Shown one piece after another: positions 22,956-35,595 of a stretch of 64,000 nt of DNA. The stretch lies in assembly GCA_022828595.1 (NCBI GenBank), contig JAKGHH010000008.1, positions 7,553,728-7,617,727 of the forward strand. The letters are read 5' to 3'. The notes beneath the pieces are model-generated. The model was given only the letters and a program-made list of their open reading frames with translations. It was not told the origin of the DNA and made no database searches. Made by a program: the position numbers and the translations under genes. This stretch comes from Nelumbo lutea. Lineage: Eukaryota > Streptophyta > Magnoliopsida > Proteales > Nelumbonaceae. Every line of letters starts with the position of its first letter. Position 1 is the first letter of the stretch.

Positions 22956-24734
22956 TGCAGAAGAAGAAAAAAAAAGAATTGTTTTTTAATATTTACCTAA
23001 CTCGACCAAATTTGTTATGTTCCAAATAAGCTCACGTCATAGAGCACGCATGCTATAATAATACTCCGATTATATAAATATCAAGATTTATACATTCTTA
23101 CATAATTTATTTGTTTTTTTTCTTTCAGAACGCAAGATTCCTTCATATAAGTTCATAAAATTTTGAGTGGTACATGTCCTTCAGTGAGTCAACATCCATG
23201 TGGGTGACATTATCAAATTAAACCATATAAATAATCTAATTTCAGAACAGAGAAGAAAGAAAGAAAATAAATAAATATTAAAAAAAAAAAAAAAAAAAAG
23301 AAGAAAGATAACAGCTGCGTACAAAGCTCTCCAAGACTCGAGTCTTTCTATGAGGGAAAAAGAAACCGCTCACTATCATCTCTCCAAAGCAACCTGATAC
23401 GAATCAAGCAGCCATCTCTGGTTGTTTACTTGGGCGCTCTAATACTTATTTTAAAAGAGGGGAAGGGGATTAACAGAGCTAAGCTGCTAGCTAGCTAGCG
23501 GCTTTCCATTGGCGATCGAATATTCAGTTGGATATAGTTCACAGGATTGCTAGCTGAGAAGTGAGAAGGCAAAAATGCTTTGACTTTCTGATGAAGTTAT
23601 TTACCACAATAAAAATATATAGAATGAAGCACGAAAACACCCTCAGTTTGCTCGCGTGAATCTGGATGTATACACACATGTTCATGAAGGTCATACGCAT
23701 GCAGTATAGAGCTGCTCTGCGGTTCAATTTGACAAAACCTTATTCAACAACACTTACGTCAGATGCTACAATGATATTCCTTTATTCCATGTCCCGCCCC
23801 CCCCCCCTTTTTTTTTGTTCTATCCCACATAGTTAGAAATACCAAAACATGGGGGTGTTTAATGGGTGGCATGTGACGGTCGTTACATGTCCTGACCAGT
23901 GTTTTTAACCCGTCTTTCACTCGCACGATTAAATCATCCAAAATGCCATTTGGCCATGATTTCGGATCCGATTTGGAAAAAAAAAAAAAAAAAAAACCTC
24001 GGAATTTGGTCAATACCTATTGGCCTAGTCAAAACCATCTGACCCGGGCATTTGAATTGTTGGCCCGTTCAATTTGATCATTGGGTCAGGGCTGTACAAT
24101 CTATGTATATGCAAATTTAGGAGGCCATAATTTTGTATGTTTGATGGGGTAATCTTTTTTTTTTTTGAGTAATTTTTTAAGATTCGTGCATCCCAAAGTG
24201 CCTTACCCTGTTATTTTTCGCTAAAAAAACAATTTTTGGCCTCAAATTATAAATTTTTATCAATTTTATAAATTAAAAAAAAAACGAAATTAAAAATATA
24301 AATTAAATATAAAATAATGCATATATATTATATGTAGAATATAATTATATTATTTATTGACAAAATATATATTTATACTTATATATGTTATATTTGATAA
24401 TATAGCATGATTTGACTCAGATAATCAAACTGATGACCCACAACTTAGAGGCAAAAACAATTTCGCCTTAAGGTCAGTTTTTAAAACATTACTCCCACCT
24501 GAACCTATGGTTACAAGTACAAGAGAATTGGACTGAATTGAAGCCTTCCAGGCTCCACCCGATTTTGTGTGGTCACCAATAACCTAATAATAAATTATTA
24601 TTTCCACTATAGCTAGTGGCCACTGTTTATTAATTACTTCAGTTCTTAACAATACTACAATCCTTTTTTGAAAACATCACTTTAATTAGTTGTTGAAATC
24701 AAAAGTGGTAAGATATTGTATTTTATTAATGAAC
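22956..24734. other. Intergenic stretch with repeat remnants, no gene recognised
   Basis: Holds an A-rich tract at 23281-23299 and a probable worn hAT-like element at about 23898-24495. That element has CAGTGTTTTTAACCCG on the left and GTTTTTAAAACATTAC on the right, and its AT-rich core resembles those near 26.3 and 36.3 kb. No coding evidence. Confidence 0.45.
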
Positions 24735-24890
24735 ACTCTTATAAGAAGGTGATAGCGAGAACCATTATATCCATTTTAATGTAAGAAGATAGTACAAGTT
24801 TAAACCTAACTCTTATAAGAAGGTGATAGCGAGAACCATTATATCCATTTTAATGTAAGAAGATAGTACAAGTTTAAACCTAACTCTTAT
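24735..24890. repeat. Perfect 74-bp tandem duplication
   Basis: Two identical 74-bp units (24735-24808 and 24809-24882) beginning ACTCTTATAAGAAGGTG, followed by an 8-base start of a third unit. The perfect match implies a recent duplication or an assembly artefact. Confidence 0.92.
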
Positions 24891-25040
24891 ACCAATTATT
24901 ATAAACATCCAATATGGAGAATGATCAGAAAAAAGAGCTTCAATACCTAAAAGGATATTGCCATATTGGACGGTTGGACCTACATATTTCTTTATTATTT
25001 TTCGTTTTAGCTTTTGAACCGATAAAAAGTACTCAAAGAG

Positions 25041-25295
25041 GTTAAGGTTCCGTTAATGGGTTATTTTGATTCCAACTGTTTTGTTTGAATGAAATTAGAA
25101 TATCATTTTCATTTCTGCTAGAATGATATTTTCCTATTTAAGGGAATGACTATTCCCAGCCTCTTCTTTAGAAATAAAATCCCATTTTTATTAATTTTAA
25201 TTCTCATTTTTGTCTGAACCAATGGGAATGGATCATTCTGATTCTGATTCTAGAGAATTCTGGTTCTAATTATAATTCAATTCCACCCTGAGTTC
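25041..25295. mobile_element. MITE-like repeat, family shared with 9428-9668
   Basis: Shares ordered blocks with the copy in the RadA-PFK interval, including ATTTTAATT, the TCTGAACC block and a GATTCTGATTCT run. The left end has TTCCGTTAATGGG. Boundaries are approximate, and it is non-coding. Confidence 0.5.
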
Positions 25296-25840
25296 CATCT
25301 TATCTTGTTAAATGAGCATAATGGCATAATTAAAGGATATGCTGTTTTCATGCCGAAGATTTCTGTTTTACCTACATATGTGAGAACAAACTAATAGGCC
25401 GGTATTCTACTAGATAGCGGATATTCTTACTAAAATGCTTACTGGGTATTCTCTATAAATAAAGGAGAATTATTCTGAAGATTTTATTTAGGCTTCTGCT
25501 GGCTGGAGTCAAATTGTTGCCTACTTGCCTATGCCCTAGTGAAGTTGGAATACTGATGTTCATTGTACCTACAACTTGCTGATTTGGCTTTAATTACTCA
25601 TGGTTTAGGAAATTTATATAATCATTACTGTGAACTTCCTAGTGTGTTTGAGGAGTTAATTTCAAGATCAATGAGTGGAAATTTTAAATTATTCCGTTTT
25701 ATTAATAAATTAATATTATTTGAATACAAAAAAAATGAAATTATATCTGAAAATGGCATTCCTTACTCTTTTGATTTTATTCAAGCTTTAAGAAGCAATG
25801 AAGTCTTTAATAGGTGCAGGCCTTCTAAATCAAATCAAGG

Positions 25841-26033
25841 CATAGTTTCAAAATCGGACCGGACCGGATGGTTGGATTGAAAAAATTAGGAATTGGTCAG
25901 GTGACCGGTTCTGTTTTTTTCCCCAATCCGGATTTGACCTTTTTTTTAATTTTTTTTGTTAGAACAAACCGACTTCAACTCGAGAACCAAAACCCTGACT
26001 GGTTTGTTGTCTGGGTCGGTTTAAAAAACCTTG
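25841..26033. mobile_element. Short hAT-like MITE
   Basis: The left end CATAGTTTCAAAATCGG and the reverse-complemented right end CAAGGTTTTTTAAACCG form terminal inverted repeats. The flanking 8-mers AATCAAGG and AAACAAAG match at 6 of 8. The ends resemble those of 20332-20615 and 6869-7334. Non-coding, about 193 bp. Confidence 0.55.
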
Positions 26034-26213
26034 AAACAAAGTCTAATTCAAACATGGAAACATCTATTAGCATTCTCCTATGGAAGGATTGCTAAAGAAG
26101 TAAAAGTTCAATCTTTTAAAAACCAACCTGGAGGTCGAATCATTTTTGCCTTCGGATTGTGGGCCATCGATTCGACCAGTCGGGCTGAATGGTTCAGACC
26201 ATGCCAGATCATC

Positions 26214-26251
<38 letters not shown>

Positions 26252-26904
26252 CAATAAATAATGTATAAATATGTTTTAGATATGTTATATGTATTATTTT
26301 AGATTTAATTTATGTTTTTTAAATTTTTTATTTATAAAAATAATAAAAATTGTAATTTGAGGCTAAAAAGGGGTTTTTTTAGAAAATAGCAGGGCAAGGC
26401 GCCTACTATGGCCTCCCAAAGTTTTGTATGCAATGATTGTGCAACTCACAGCCCATCACCGGGTCAAATGGGTCAATGGGCGAACCGGCCAGGTCGAACA
26501 GTTATTAACCAAGTCAACGGATTTTTACCGTCTAACGGGTCTTAATTGAACTGGACCCTAAATCCTAGCTGAGTGACAGTTGGCCGGGTCAATGGCGGGT
26601 TGAAAACATTGGTAAAGATTAATTGTGATGTTGGCACCATCATGGATGCAAAAAAAAAAAACTTTGGGTTTTCTTTGTATTACTTTTCTTAATTACTATC
26701 TTATTGGATCTTTAGCATAGCAAATGAAGACAAATTAATAATATTAGGGCAAAGAATCGAATCAAAATTAATTAACAGACGAGGGTCCGCAACGAGAAGC
26801 AAGTTTAAAGATGGAAAATGTGGTTATGTAGTCTGAATCTTAGCAGGTAATGAACTACTTCTTGAATGATCCAGCTTTGAGTGCATTAGCTACTTCTTGC
26901 TTTA
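26034..26904. other. Repeat-derived intergenic stretch
   Basis: Includes a (TA)n microsatellite at 26216-26249, an AT-rich core and CCGGGTCAATGG-type sequence near 26460-26590 that looks like the end of another hAT-like element whose partner end I could not assign. No gene. Confidence 0.45.
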
Positions 26905-27023
26905 GGCTATGTTTGGTTTGAAGGAAAAAGTAGGAAAAGGAAGGGAAATGTAAGGAAACCAATACAAGGCTTGTAAAAATTTTCCTACGTTTCCCTACTT
27001 TTTACTTCAAACCAAACACAGCA
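26905..27023. mobile_element. Tourist-like MITE, copy 1 of a small family
   Basis: Nearly palindromic: the left end GGCTATGTTTGGTTTGAAG pairs with the right end, which reads TGCTGTGTTTGGTTTGAAG when reverse complemented. TTA flanks both sides (26902-26904 and 27024-27026), the target duplication of PIF/Harbinger elements. It is 119 bp and non-coding. Sister copies lie at 38988-39118 and 41154-41261. Confidence 0.8.
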
Positions 27024-27026
27024 TTA

Positions 27027-30000
27027 ATTAGTTCTTGCAATTATGTTTTTGGCATGACACTTTTGGTTTTGGTTTATATATTGTGTTTGTTTTTCTGGTG
27101 TTTCACTTAACTTGGAAAATGAGGGAATGATATTTTTCTATAATTATTAATTACTACCCTTTTTTTGAAAAAGTGATTATTTTTCACAGCCATGTTACTT
27201 GCAACCAAATGAAAATGAAGAGTCTATGTAAATATGTCTATAAAACTCCATATCTCGTTGTGTAGTTTACTTTGCTTCTATTTGGGTACATGATTTTCTG
27301 GAATGGTTAGAAAACTAATTATTAAAAAAAAAAAGATCACAATCTGTATGTGAACGGTCCAACAGTTAATCTTATGTGCAATCTTAATCTGCATGTACTC
27401 CTTACCAGTTACCAGTGCAGTTAAGATGGTCTGCCCCATCATAGTTTCTTTGTTCAATAACTAGTCCATGTGATTGAGTCCCATGTGTTGGATCCACGAA
27501 TCTAATTGCCTTTAAAAGAAAAAAGTAAGGGACAATTGGTTGCATTCTGATTTCAGATGGACAACTTTGCCCATCCAATTTAGTAGGAAAATTACTGATT
27601 TTTCAACATTTTTGTCCTTTAAAAAAATAATAAATAAAATACATTATTTTTATGATAAGCTTTTGTTACACTTTCACCCTCAAAATAACTGTCTTACTAC
27701 ATATAATGTGGATATTTGCTATAGCTTCACATACAGACAATCATCTAAAAAAATACTCTTTCTCCACTCTCAATCTCTCATCTCTCTTGCTGCCACTATT
27801 TGCAGTAAATTAATGTGACTTTAGTGTTTAGGTTTTCAGGAAAAAAATTAGGAATTAAGAAGCCACTTACGTGCCTTGCGTGTGGAGGGCATCACTTATT
27901 AGTATAGAATAATAAAAAGGGACCAGAATCGATCATTATGATGGAGAGCGTTAGTTGGTAGATTGCACCTTTTAGCAATAATAGACACAAAGCACAAGTG
28001 GGTGGGGATCACATGAGATTGTCTAGATAATTTGATCGGTAGTCTCAATGCTGAAAAGGGTCTCTGGCTGGAACCCGGAAAAAGATAATGGCTTCAATTT
28101 CCTACATTCATGTATGTGGACACTTGTTCAACTTCACCACTTGTGGCTGTGATAGCTTGCAAAAGCTTGCCTTGTTTGGCTATACACTTTCATGTATCTG
28201 GGCGTACGCCTGAACCATGGCCTGATAACTCCACGATGCGGTAGCCATGGATCGCGGCGCCAAACAACAGGGGGAAGCCAAACCATGTGATACACACACT
28301 GGTGTCTATGTTAGATTGTTGGCAGTTAACCTAAAATAGCTTTGCAAAGTACTTCACAGGTCTCATAATTTCACAAACTTTATTCATTTATATGCTCATC
28401 GGATTATCTACTAAATACTAACGCGGAGTGAGTTTGGGATTTGATTATTTGAAAAATAAGTATAATTACTTATTAAAAAGAAGTGATTGTTTTAATAAAT
28501 TTTCATCATCTTTCATGAAAAACACTTATTTCAAATAGGGATAGTATAAATATTTTCAAAATGGCATGAAAGGTGGGGAGAACCAAAAAGGAAATAAGTA
28601 CTTAAAAATATTTTCAAATGCTTATTGATGTGGTCTTGGCCCAAAATAAGTACTTATTTGCCTAAGAAAAACAAAATAGAGTGATCAATAAAATGGAAAG
28701 TCAATTTGGAAAATAATCTAACTCGGTCATTTATAGCTCAGTCCACAATGCCTTCTCCAGCCAATAAATTTATGGGTATGGCATACGGCTTAGATTTTCT
28801 ATTCAAGACTCGCCTGGATTCAGGCGAGTTCACATCAGCGCCCCATAAGGGAACACCCCACAGCACATCCTAATCATGTATCGGGAATATCTTTCGATGG
28901 TAAGTGTGGAACCCAATTCCCAAGCTTAAAAGTTAAGAGTGCAAGTCGGGCTGGCCCAAGTTAACAATTTACTCTGTTTCGAGATTGGGCCCATTGAAGT
29001 TCTAACAAAATTCTTACCCCGGAAAAGTTGCACCCCTATTAAAAGGAAACCCCTTTTACCAGGTGACAGGTCAGGCCTGGCCCATGACCTCAAAAACGAC
29101 AAATGGCCTACATTATCTATTTCGCCAGTTTTTTTTTCCAGCTCGTAGGCAAAAGTTAATGCATCAAATCTTTCATGAGTACAAGATATTAGGTCGAAGC
29201 GCTTCGGTTGGGTTTTTTGTTTGATTCAGGAGACTAATTAGGTTGATTTTTAATTAGGGGTTTTTATGATTCAGTCCACCCCTAGGTGGAGCTAGGATTT
29301 TTTAGGGGTGGACTGAATCCTATCCGTGGATTGATGCCAAATTCATTCACAACAGATTTATTTTAAACAAATGGAACCTTCCAACATCTAGATAACCCCT
29401 TTTGCTGGTTTTTTTTTTTTTTTCTATTTGAGTTGGAAATGAAAGTACATTCACTTACTAGGAATAAGTTGGGTACCTAAAACTTAAGGCTAAACATTGC
29501 CTAAAAGAATTTACACAGCATCGGGCCTGGGCCTTTGCGATGGACCCATTGGAAGTTTGGCAAATGCTCAATCAAAACCTGGTGCTACCCACAAATTGTT
29601 CCCACATCCTTACTCATATAGCACTAATACCATGTATTGAGAACATCTTCCTGTGAATAACAAGGGAGATATTCTCAATGCGGGTAATGTCTTATTCCCC
29701 TCCCCCGCCAAATTGGAGTCACAACTGCAACTAACCTTTCGACCTCCAATAGTACAAAACACTTTATGATGGAGGATCCTATCAATAATTCATTTAGCTC
29801 CCTTTTTTCTGCGAAACTGTAGGCCTGGAAACATGTTTGAAGGAGAAGCCTCCTGTCTGAGCTATATATAAAGTTATATTACAAGTTTATTAAATTTCAT
29901 TAACTTTAGAAAACCAAGAAGGAACCATTTTGCATAAGTTAAATATACTGAAGAAACTAACATTAAGTTGTGAGCTTATTCAACATTATTAGCAGTTGGG

Positions 30001-30108
30001 TTCACCCTAAACTGTTGCATGAATCACCATATGGTTCAATTCTAGATTTGCTGTGACTGTGGCACAGATTTACAGTTCACCATAAGCCATGTAAACAATG
30101 CCTTGAAT
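27027..30108. other. Intergenic stretch upstream of the Nudix 3' end, no gene recognised
   Basis: Contains AT-rich DNA, a piece at 28430-28690 related to fragments near 9770 (runs of AAGTACTTATTT-like sequence), and the 17-bp hairpin at 29268-29319. No ORF here has a recognisable domain. Confidence 0.45.
29268..29319. repeat. Perfect 17-bp inverted repeat, 18-nt loop
   Basis: GATTCAGTCCACCCCTA at 29268-29284 is matched exactly by TAGGGGTGGACTGAATC at 29303-29319. The arm sequence resembles the TAGGGGTGG ends of the hAT-like elements in this window, so it may be two element ends brought close together by internal deletion. Confidence 0.85.
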
Positions 30109-33100
30109 CTATATTATCAACTTCTCTTCAAATTCATTGTAGTAGAGGTAAGATAACTTTCCATCTAATTTAGAGACCACCTGGTGAGCAGTAAATCCAC
30201 TGTAACGATTTTCATATGTTGCCACACAGATATCAATCACCTTCTTTGACATATGATCTTCTTGATAGTATGGCTGCCCAACAAATTCATCCAGAGGCAT
30301 CCACTGAAGAAACAAATCATCACACACTGAGAAATTAACAGGAAAAAAAATTCCAATAAAGAAGATCAACAATTAGTCTATTCATTCCATTTAATGCTAC
30401 TGTACCTTAGCAGCTTCAATCTCCTTCTCGTCAATTTTGATGTCGAACGACAAAGGCTTAAGCATGCACATGAAGAGTAAATCTGATTTCTCAAAAGCCA
30501 CAAGGTGAGCATGCCTGGCAATTAGCAGTGAGATTGAGAACTATAGCTTAGAAAATTTTCCCCTTCAATAGATTCAGGCTCATTGTTACATAACGTTACT
30601 CGGTCGTATTAATAAAGAACCACTAGGCACTAGCCAATGGGGGTAGGATCTGCTACTGCTACAAGCAAGATCTGTACAATGGGCTACTTAACTTAATCAG
30701 GAGTGAATACGAGGCACCAGCATGTTCACTCTTGATTGGGTTACAGAGCTTGTTATACACACCTTGTTTGTAGCAGATCCAAAGTGAAGCCAATAATGGC
30801 CCCACTTACATATGAGGAGTCAATGAACCGGGTTTGTGTCGGAACTGTCCAAATCAAAATCAATTTGAACGGGTTGAACAGACCAATAAGAGATGCTGAT
30901 TGGACCAGTCCAGACTTAAAGTATTTATTGGATTGAATTGGACCTGATCCATCTGTAATGGATTTATACTGGAATGGATCAGATTGAGCCAATATCTGAC
31001 CTATTGACAGAAGATAAGTGTACGGGTGTCAATGGACCAGGGTTGGGTTGGACCCAATCTAAATCAAAACCAATTTGAACAGATTAGATGGCTCAGACAT
31101 TGAATTGGACCAATCCGGAATGATCCAAAGTATTCACTGGATTGGATTGGACCTGGTCCATCTGTAATGAACTGATATTGGACCGGTCCATGTTGGACCA
31201 ATATCCGACCCATTGACAGCCCTACTTACATGGGTCTTGACGTTTGAGAGGGGTGCACTGGATATGGACTTAACCTTTGACATTTTTTTGCAGAAAATGA
31301 CTTGCTTTTAGTCTTGCTTAATTTTACTATTGTACTTTTGTACTAAGCAATGGTCCCCTATTGATTTGATTGACATAATAATAAAAATAGAGATTTATGC
31401 TTATTTCCTTGCAATAGTTCAATTCTTAACAATATAAAAAGCTGTTTAAGCCTCTAAGGCCTTAAGGGGATATTGTTTTAAGATGGATATATTCTTTGTG
31501 GAATGCAACTAATATATAGTGTAGAAGACCAAAGCTGTGGTAAACATTTTTCTCTCTAAATAATATGATAGTGTTGAAGAATCAATAAAAATATTTATTT
31601 CTCTTTCATTAAGAAGAGAAGACGGAGATGAATAAAAAGATAAGCAACTATTTTGACAGAGCAACATTCATCAACCGGTATAATTGGATAAGCATAAAGA
31701 ATTATGAACCGGTTATGGACAAAAGAGAATGTGGTGCTTAAAGAAACATGGATTATTCTCACCTGAAAGCAGTCATTTCCAAGAAAGCAGTGTCTATCTG
31801 CATAAGGAAGAAGGGAACTACAGCTTAAGTAACCTTATGGGATAAAAAAGAAAAAGAAATTGCAGGAGAACTATTGTAAATTAAATTAACATAAGTTGAC
31901 ATAGCATATCTGAAGGGTTGTGGAGGATCAAGGTTAAGTCATCCCATGTTACCCAGATGGAAAGAAATGAAGGAGAAGAATTTCTGCTTACCCCGGTTTC
32001 TTCTTTAACTTCCCTTACTGCTCCATAGAAAATTTCCTCTGACTGTGAAAGACCACACAGTTATTTTCATGATTGAAATATACATTTATACATGAAATAA
32101 ATCAAAGAAATGCAAATGTTTTTAACTAGATTACAAGGAAAATGTAATATAACTTAATCATGAATGATGGGTATAATTTTCTTTCCCAGTTCCTGAAGCA
32201 AAGAGTTGTTTGCAGATGTTATGGTGACATTCCAGATTTCAAGGCAATTACCTTATTTACAAAGCCTGTAGGCAACTTCCACACACCAGAGCATCTACAA
32301 GGGCATTGCTTCTCTTTCACTACAAGGACCTAAATAACAAAGGGAAGATAAGTTGCCACTTTTGGGTAAGTAAGATAATTGAGTATCTCATAGGAAACAT
32401 ATAGAGAAGTAAATTCAGAAACAAAATGCTGGTATTGCAAAGGTGGCAAGCCAACCTCTCTTTTGTCGTTGATTACAAATCCTCCTACACCAATTAGATG
32501 TGAAGGACTAGCAGGTAGCATGCAGGGTTCATCAGGAATCCAATATGTTAACATGACATAGCCAGGCTCTGCATGGTGGCAACTGAAGCCTTCCTGAAAA
32601 CAGATGGAGCTGAAACTTAAGAAGAATAGTTCAAAATAGAATGCAGTGCTTAAAATTCAGGAAATTGCCTATTCAGATGGCTACCGTTTACCAGTGGTCT
32701 TTGTGTTGAAATTTGTCATACCAACCCAGTTTTTTTTTTTTTTTTCTGGGTTGGGTCGGGTCGGGTCGGTCAGGTCATTCTCAAATTCATGTAGCTAAAT
32801 ATGAGATCCTAACCCTGTTTTTTCGGGTTGGGTCAACTTTTTGCCAGGTCTACCAGATGGTTCATGAGCTTATGTCTGTTTAGGCACATGAGCAGAACTT
32901 GGACTGGTCTCTGGTAGCAAGGTTTTGAAAACTGAACCAGGCATAAGCCGGAGAATGCCCAGGTTAAGTTCCCCATTTTTATGACAGATTCTGGTTTCCC
33001 AGTTTTGATTGAACCAGCTGAAAGGGCTCAGTTCCAAACTGCCCAAGTCTGGTCCGGTTTTCAAAACATTAGATATTAGATGACACTTAAACTAGTTTCG

Positions 33101-33744
33101 TTCTTGAAAGCAAAACAAGATAGTACCTTAATTGCAATTGGGACAAGATCAGATTGTGCTTCTAATATCTTGAGCCATATCCCCTTCTTTCTCTGCAATG
33201 CACACCGAATAAGAATTGATTAAAGATAAACAAGTTGATTTAGGGTGGTAGTAAATCAATGGTTAATTATCATTAAAGGAAAGAAAGATGACTAAGTATC
33301 CAGAAATTCAGTGGCTTGTGAATTTAGAAAATGATAATCTACTGAAGACCAGCCAAATTAAGAAGAATACATAATTGCACTTATTATCCATCCTAATCAT
33401 CGAATGAAAAATTAGAAATTGTCACTAAACACCCAGCAGAAATGATGAGATATCAGACCTTTAGCTTCCAGATGGAGAGGGAAGTGCGGAGTATGGATGC
33501 AAATGCATTAGCACTGGTGGGTAAGCATTCTGGGTCAATAACAACCCCGTTGTATTCATCGTCGTAGGCATCTAGCAAGTCTATTGCCATGCTTAGTGAT
33601 GAAACATTGGGAGATATAACTTGAACTGCTTTTTTCTTGGATGCACTGCCACCACAAAGTAAAAGCGGCTTCCTGTCAAGGCTGAAGGAATCGATGAATT
33701 TCACATTTGAGATTGCTGAATGAAGTGGCTTGCATGAGAAACCT
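30109..33744 (-). CDS. Nudix hydrolase, NUDX8-like, 5' end unresolved
   Basis: Supported exons on the minus strand: up to 33459 (frame open from at least 33704), 33192-33127, 32593-32456, 32329-32252, 32042-31992, 31797-31763, 30514-30406 and 30303-30109 (stop TAG). All junctions are GT-AG and keep frame, giving about 305 residues from codon 33704. The full Nudix box is spread over two exons: G at FVNKS, E, seven residues, then REVKEETG. It binds the metal and the diphosphate of nucleoside-diphosphate derivatives. A pre-Nudix domain (YNGVVIDPE, GIWLKI, GFSCHHAEPGYVMLTYWIP) is typical of plant NUDX2/6/7/8 proteins. No in-frame ATG is present: the frame opens after a TGA with only a GTG at 33704. 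A candidate acceptor (TGTCCAG) at 33745-33751 suggests a missing upstream exon. An ATG at 33756 is in another frame. Confidence 0.88.
30813..31224. mobile_element. hAT-like MITE in a Nudix intron
   Basis: Flanked by CTTACATA (30805-30812) and CTTACATG (31225-31232), a 7-of-8 target-site duplication. The left end TGAGGAGTCAATGAACCGG and the reverse-complemented right end TAGGGCTGTCAATGGGTCGG are terminal inverted repeats. An internal head (GGGTGTCAATGGACC near 31025) repeats the end sequence. Non-coding. Confidence 0.72.
32920..33071. mobile_element. Short element with GGTTTTGAAAAC ends in a Nudix intron
   Basis: The left end AAGGTTTTGAAAACTG is matched by the reverse complement of the right end (ATGTTTTGAAAACCGG). 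The element sits between two Nudix exons and resembles the hAT-like group at 20332 and 25841. I could not identify a clear target-site duplication. Confidence 0.45.
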
Positions 33745-33759
33745 GGACAGTAACATTTC

Positions 33760-35513
33760 TCTCAGGAGTCAGGAGAGGATGCTTGGCTTCTTGCTCGATA
33801 AAAACTACAGAAATAAGAAGCCTCCGAAACGAACGAACAAAGATTGGGAATGAAAGAACATTAATCTATTTGAGTTAAGCTTTTTTTTTTTTTTTGTTTA
33901 TTAGTTGTTTAAGTAGATCGATCATATTAACAAACTGAAACTATATCTGATAAAGCCTTATTGTTTTCAGCATATATACTTTTGGGTTGACAAAGCTTTT
34001 GCCAGCCCAGATCAGAGATGGGCTGGGTAGTGGGTACTCATGGGTCAGGCTTGGTGAATAACAACCATGTGCCAGGCTCACATGCATGGGACTGCCTTAG
34101 CCTTGCCATCAAAAATATAGTAGCCCATGGAAATCTTTATCTTACATATATATGTTACAAAGCAGGCATGAAAGTAGTAGAATTCATAAATCAGAAAGAA
34201 TGAAAGCAAACAAGACAGAATCCTGCTGTTCAACTTTTCATATGTCATAAATAATGCCCAGTATTCACAGAAGCAAGATTTCAAAGATACAATTGCAAAT
34301 TCAAAGACGTGGGTAGAGACTAGAGACATAAATCAAGAAGAAAATAGCAACAGTGAAGACATCAACTGACCCTGCTTGGCTAACCCACGAGAACCGAAAT
34401 CTTCATTAATCCATGACATCCTTGGGTTTGTGGGCAAACCGTGGGAGCATAGGCCGAAAACTTGACACCCCTCCATTGGCGCTATTGTCCTCAATAGAAG
34501 GTCGTAACTCGTAAGCATTTGAATGAACCTGATGAACAGCCATTGCTGTATATATAGCTAGAGTTCTCAGAAAAAGGTATACAAAAAGGTTTAATTGAAA
34601 AGCATGGGATATGGCATCAAGGGGGGAGGGGGGGGCGGGGACAACTAGGAGGCAAAAGATGACAAATTCAGCTTTTAGTTGAGTTAGCCGCATAAATTAC
34701 TCAAGTGGGGCCGCTGCCTTGTCAAGATTATCCTCTACAAATTAACATTAATCAGAGAAGCTAACAATATTGTCCATATATATGAGAAACAAATGCAATC
34801 AAGGTAACAAATGAAAACGTTCTTTCCATTTTCCTTGTTTGTTTATTTCCACCATATATTATTCTATACTCCAGTGCTCATACGTCGTGGAATCTGATAT
34901 GCTATTGTTAGCCATTTACTAGAACTTACTAAGATTCCAAGGGAATATTGTACCATTCTGGGTCAATTATCTATATGCTTCTTAATGGGCTTATGGTGGC
35001 TTATAACTAGGAGTCAGAATCTTGGCCCGACCCACCAAGGAAGCCATTCTCACTGTGACTGGTAATTCCAACATGGTCCAAATATAGATGAGTACTTAGC
35101 CTTTCTTGATGCCTCAGACTAAGCATGACTAACTGGTTAGGTAATTTGCTTTAGACTGATCTGAATTGACCATTTTTTTATATGACTTGTTTATGTTTTA
35201 TAGGTTCAGAACTTCTCCAACCCATTTGCAGTTTTGCACTGAAACAACCATCATGCACGGCTCCCAATCCAATCGTGCATTGATTGAAGCTTGTAGCTAA
35301 CAAGTACCATTAATCTTCAAAGCATAAGAATATGGTAGTTTTGAACTGGGCAACGAGGCATGAAAAAATTGTGGTGGTCCATGTCGGGGGGATGGATGAA
35401 GGGAATAATTCGAGCAGCAGAAGTTCCTGGAGAATCAAATCTTCCGTACTGGCGAAGAAACCTCCTTTCTATTTAACTAATATAGAATGTTTGGAAAAGA
35501 AAATCACAAACAG
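33760..35513. other. Region upstream of the Nudix gene, no gene recognised
   Basis: Probably holds the Nudix promoter and any missing first exon. It includes a T-rich tract near 33883 and a G-rich run at about 34621-34640. ORFs of 60-95 codons on both strands lack recognisable domains. Confidence 0.45.
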
Positions 35514-35586
35514 GACTCCATGGCCCAATGGATAAGGCGCTGGTCTACGGAACCAGAGATTCTGGGTTCGATCCCCAGTGGAGTCG
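35514..35586 (+). tRNA. tRNA-Arg (anticodon ACG)
   Basis: A 73-base cloverleaf without intron. The acceptor arm GACTCCA pairs with TGGAGTC and is followed by discriminator G. The anticodon stem CTGGT/ACCAG encloses the loop CTACGGA, giving ACG, read as ICG after editing and decoding CGU, CGC and CGA. The T arm is CTGGG TTCGATC CCCAG. A-box (TGGCCCAATGG) and B-box (GGTTCGATCCC) promoter elements are intact. A T5 run at 35591-35595 serves as Pol III terminator. Nothing suggests a pseudogene or organellar origin. Confidence 0.97.
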
Positions 35587-35590
35587 TTTC

Positions 35591-35595
35591 TTTTT
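35591..35595 (+). terminator. Pol III terminator of the tRNA gene
   Basis: A run of five T four bases after the discriminator base, the standard RNA polymerase III stop. Confidence 0.85.

Noticed and set aside
23484..23500. GCTAGCTAGCTAGC palindromic run as a regulatory site
   Set aside because: A short self-complementary microsatellite with no nearby gene or matching known element.
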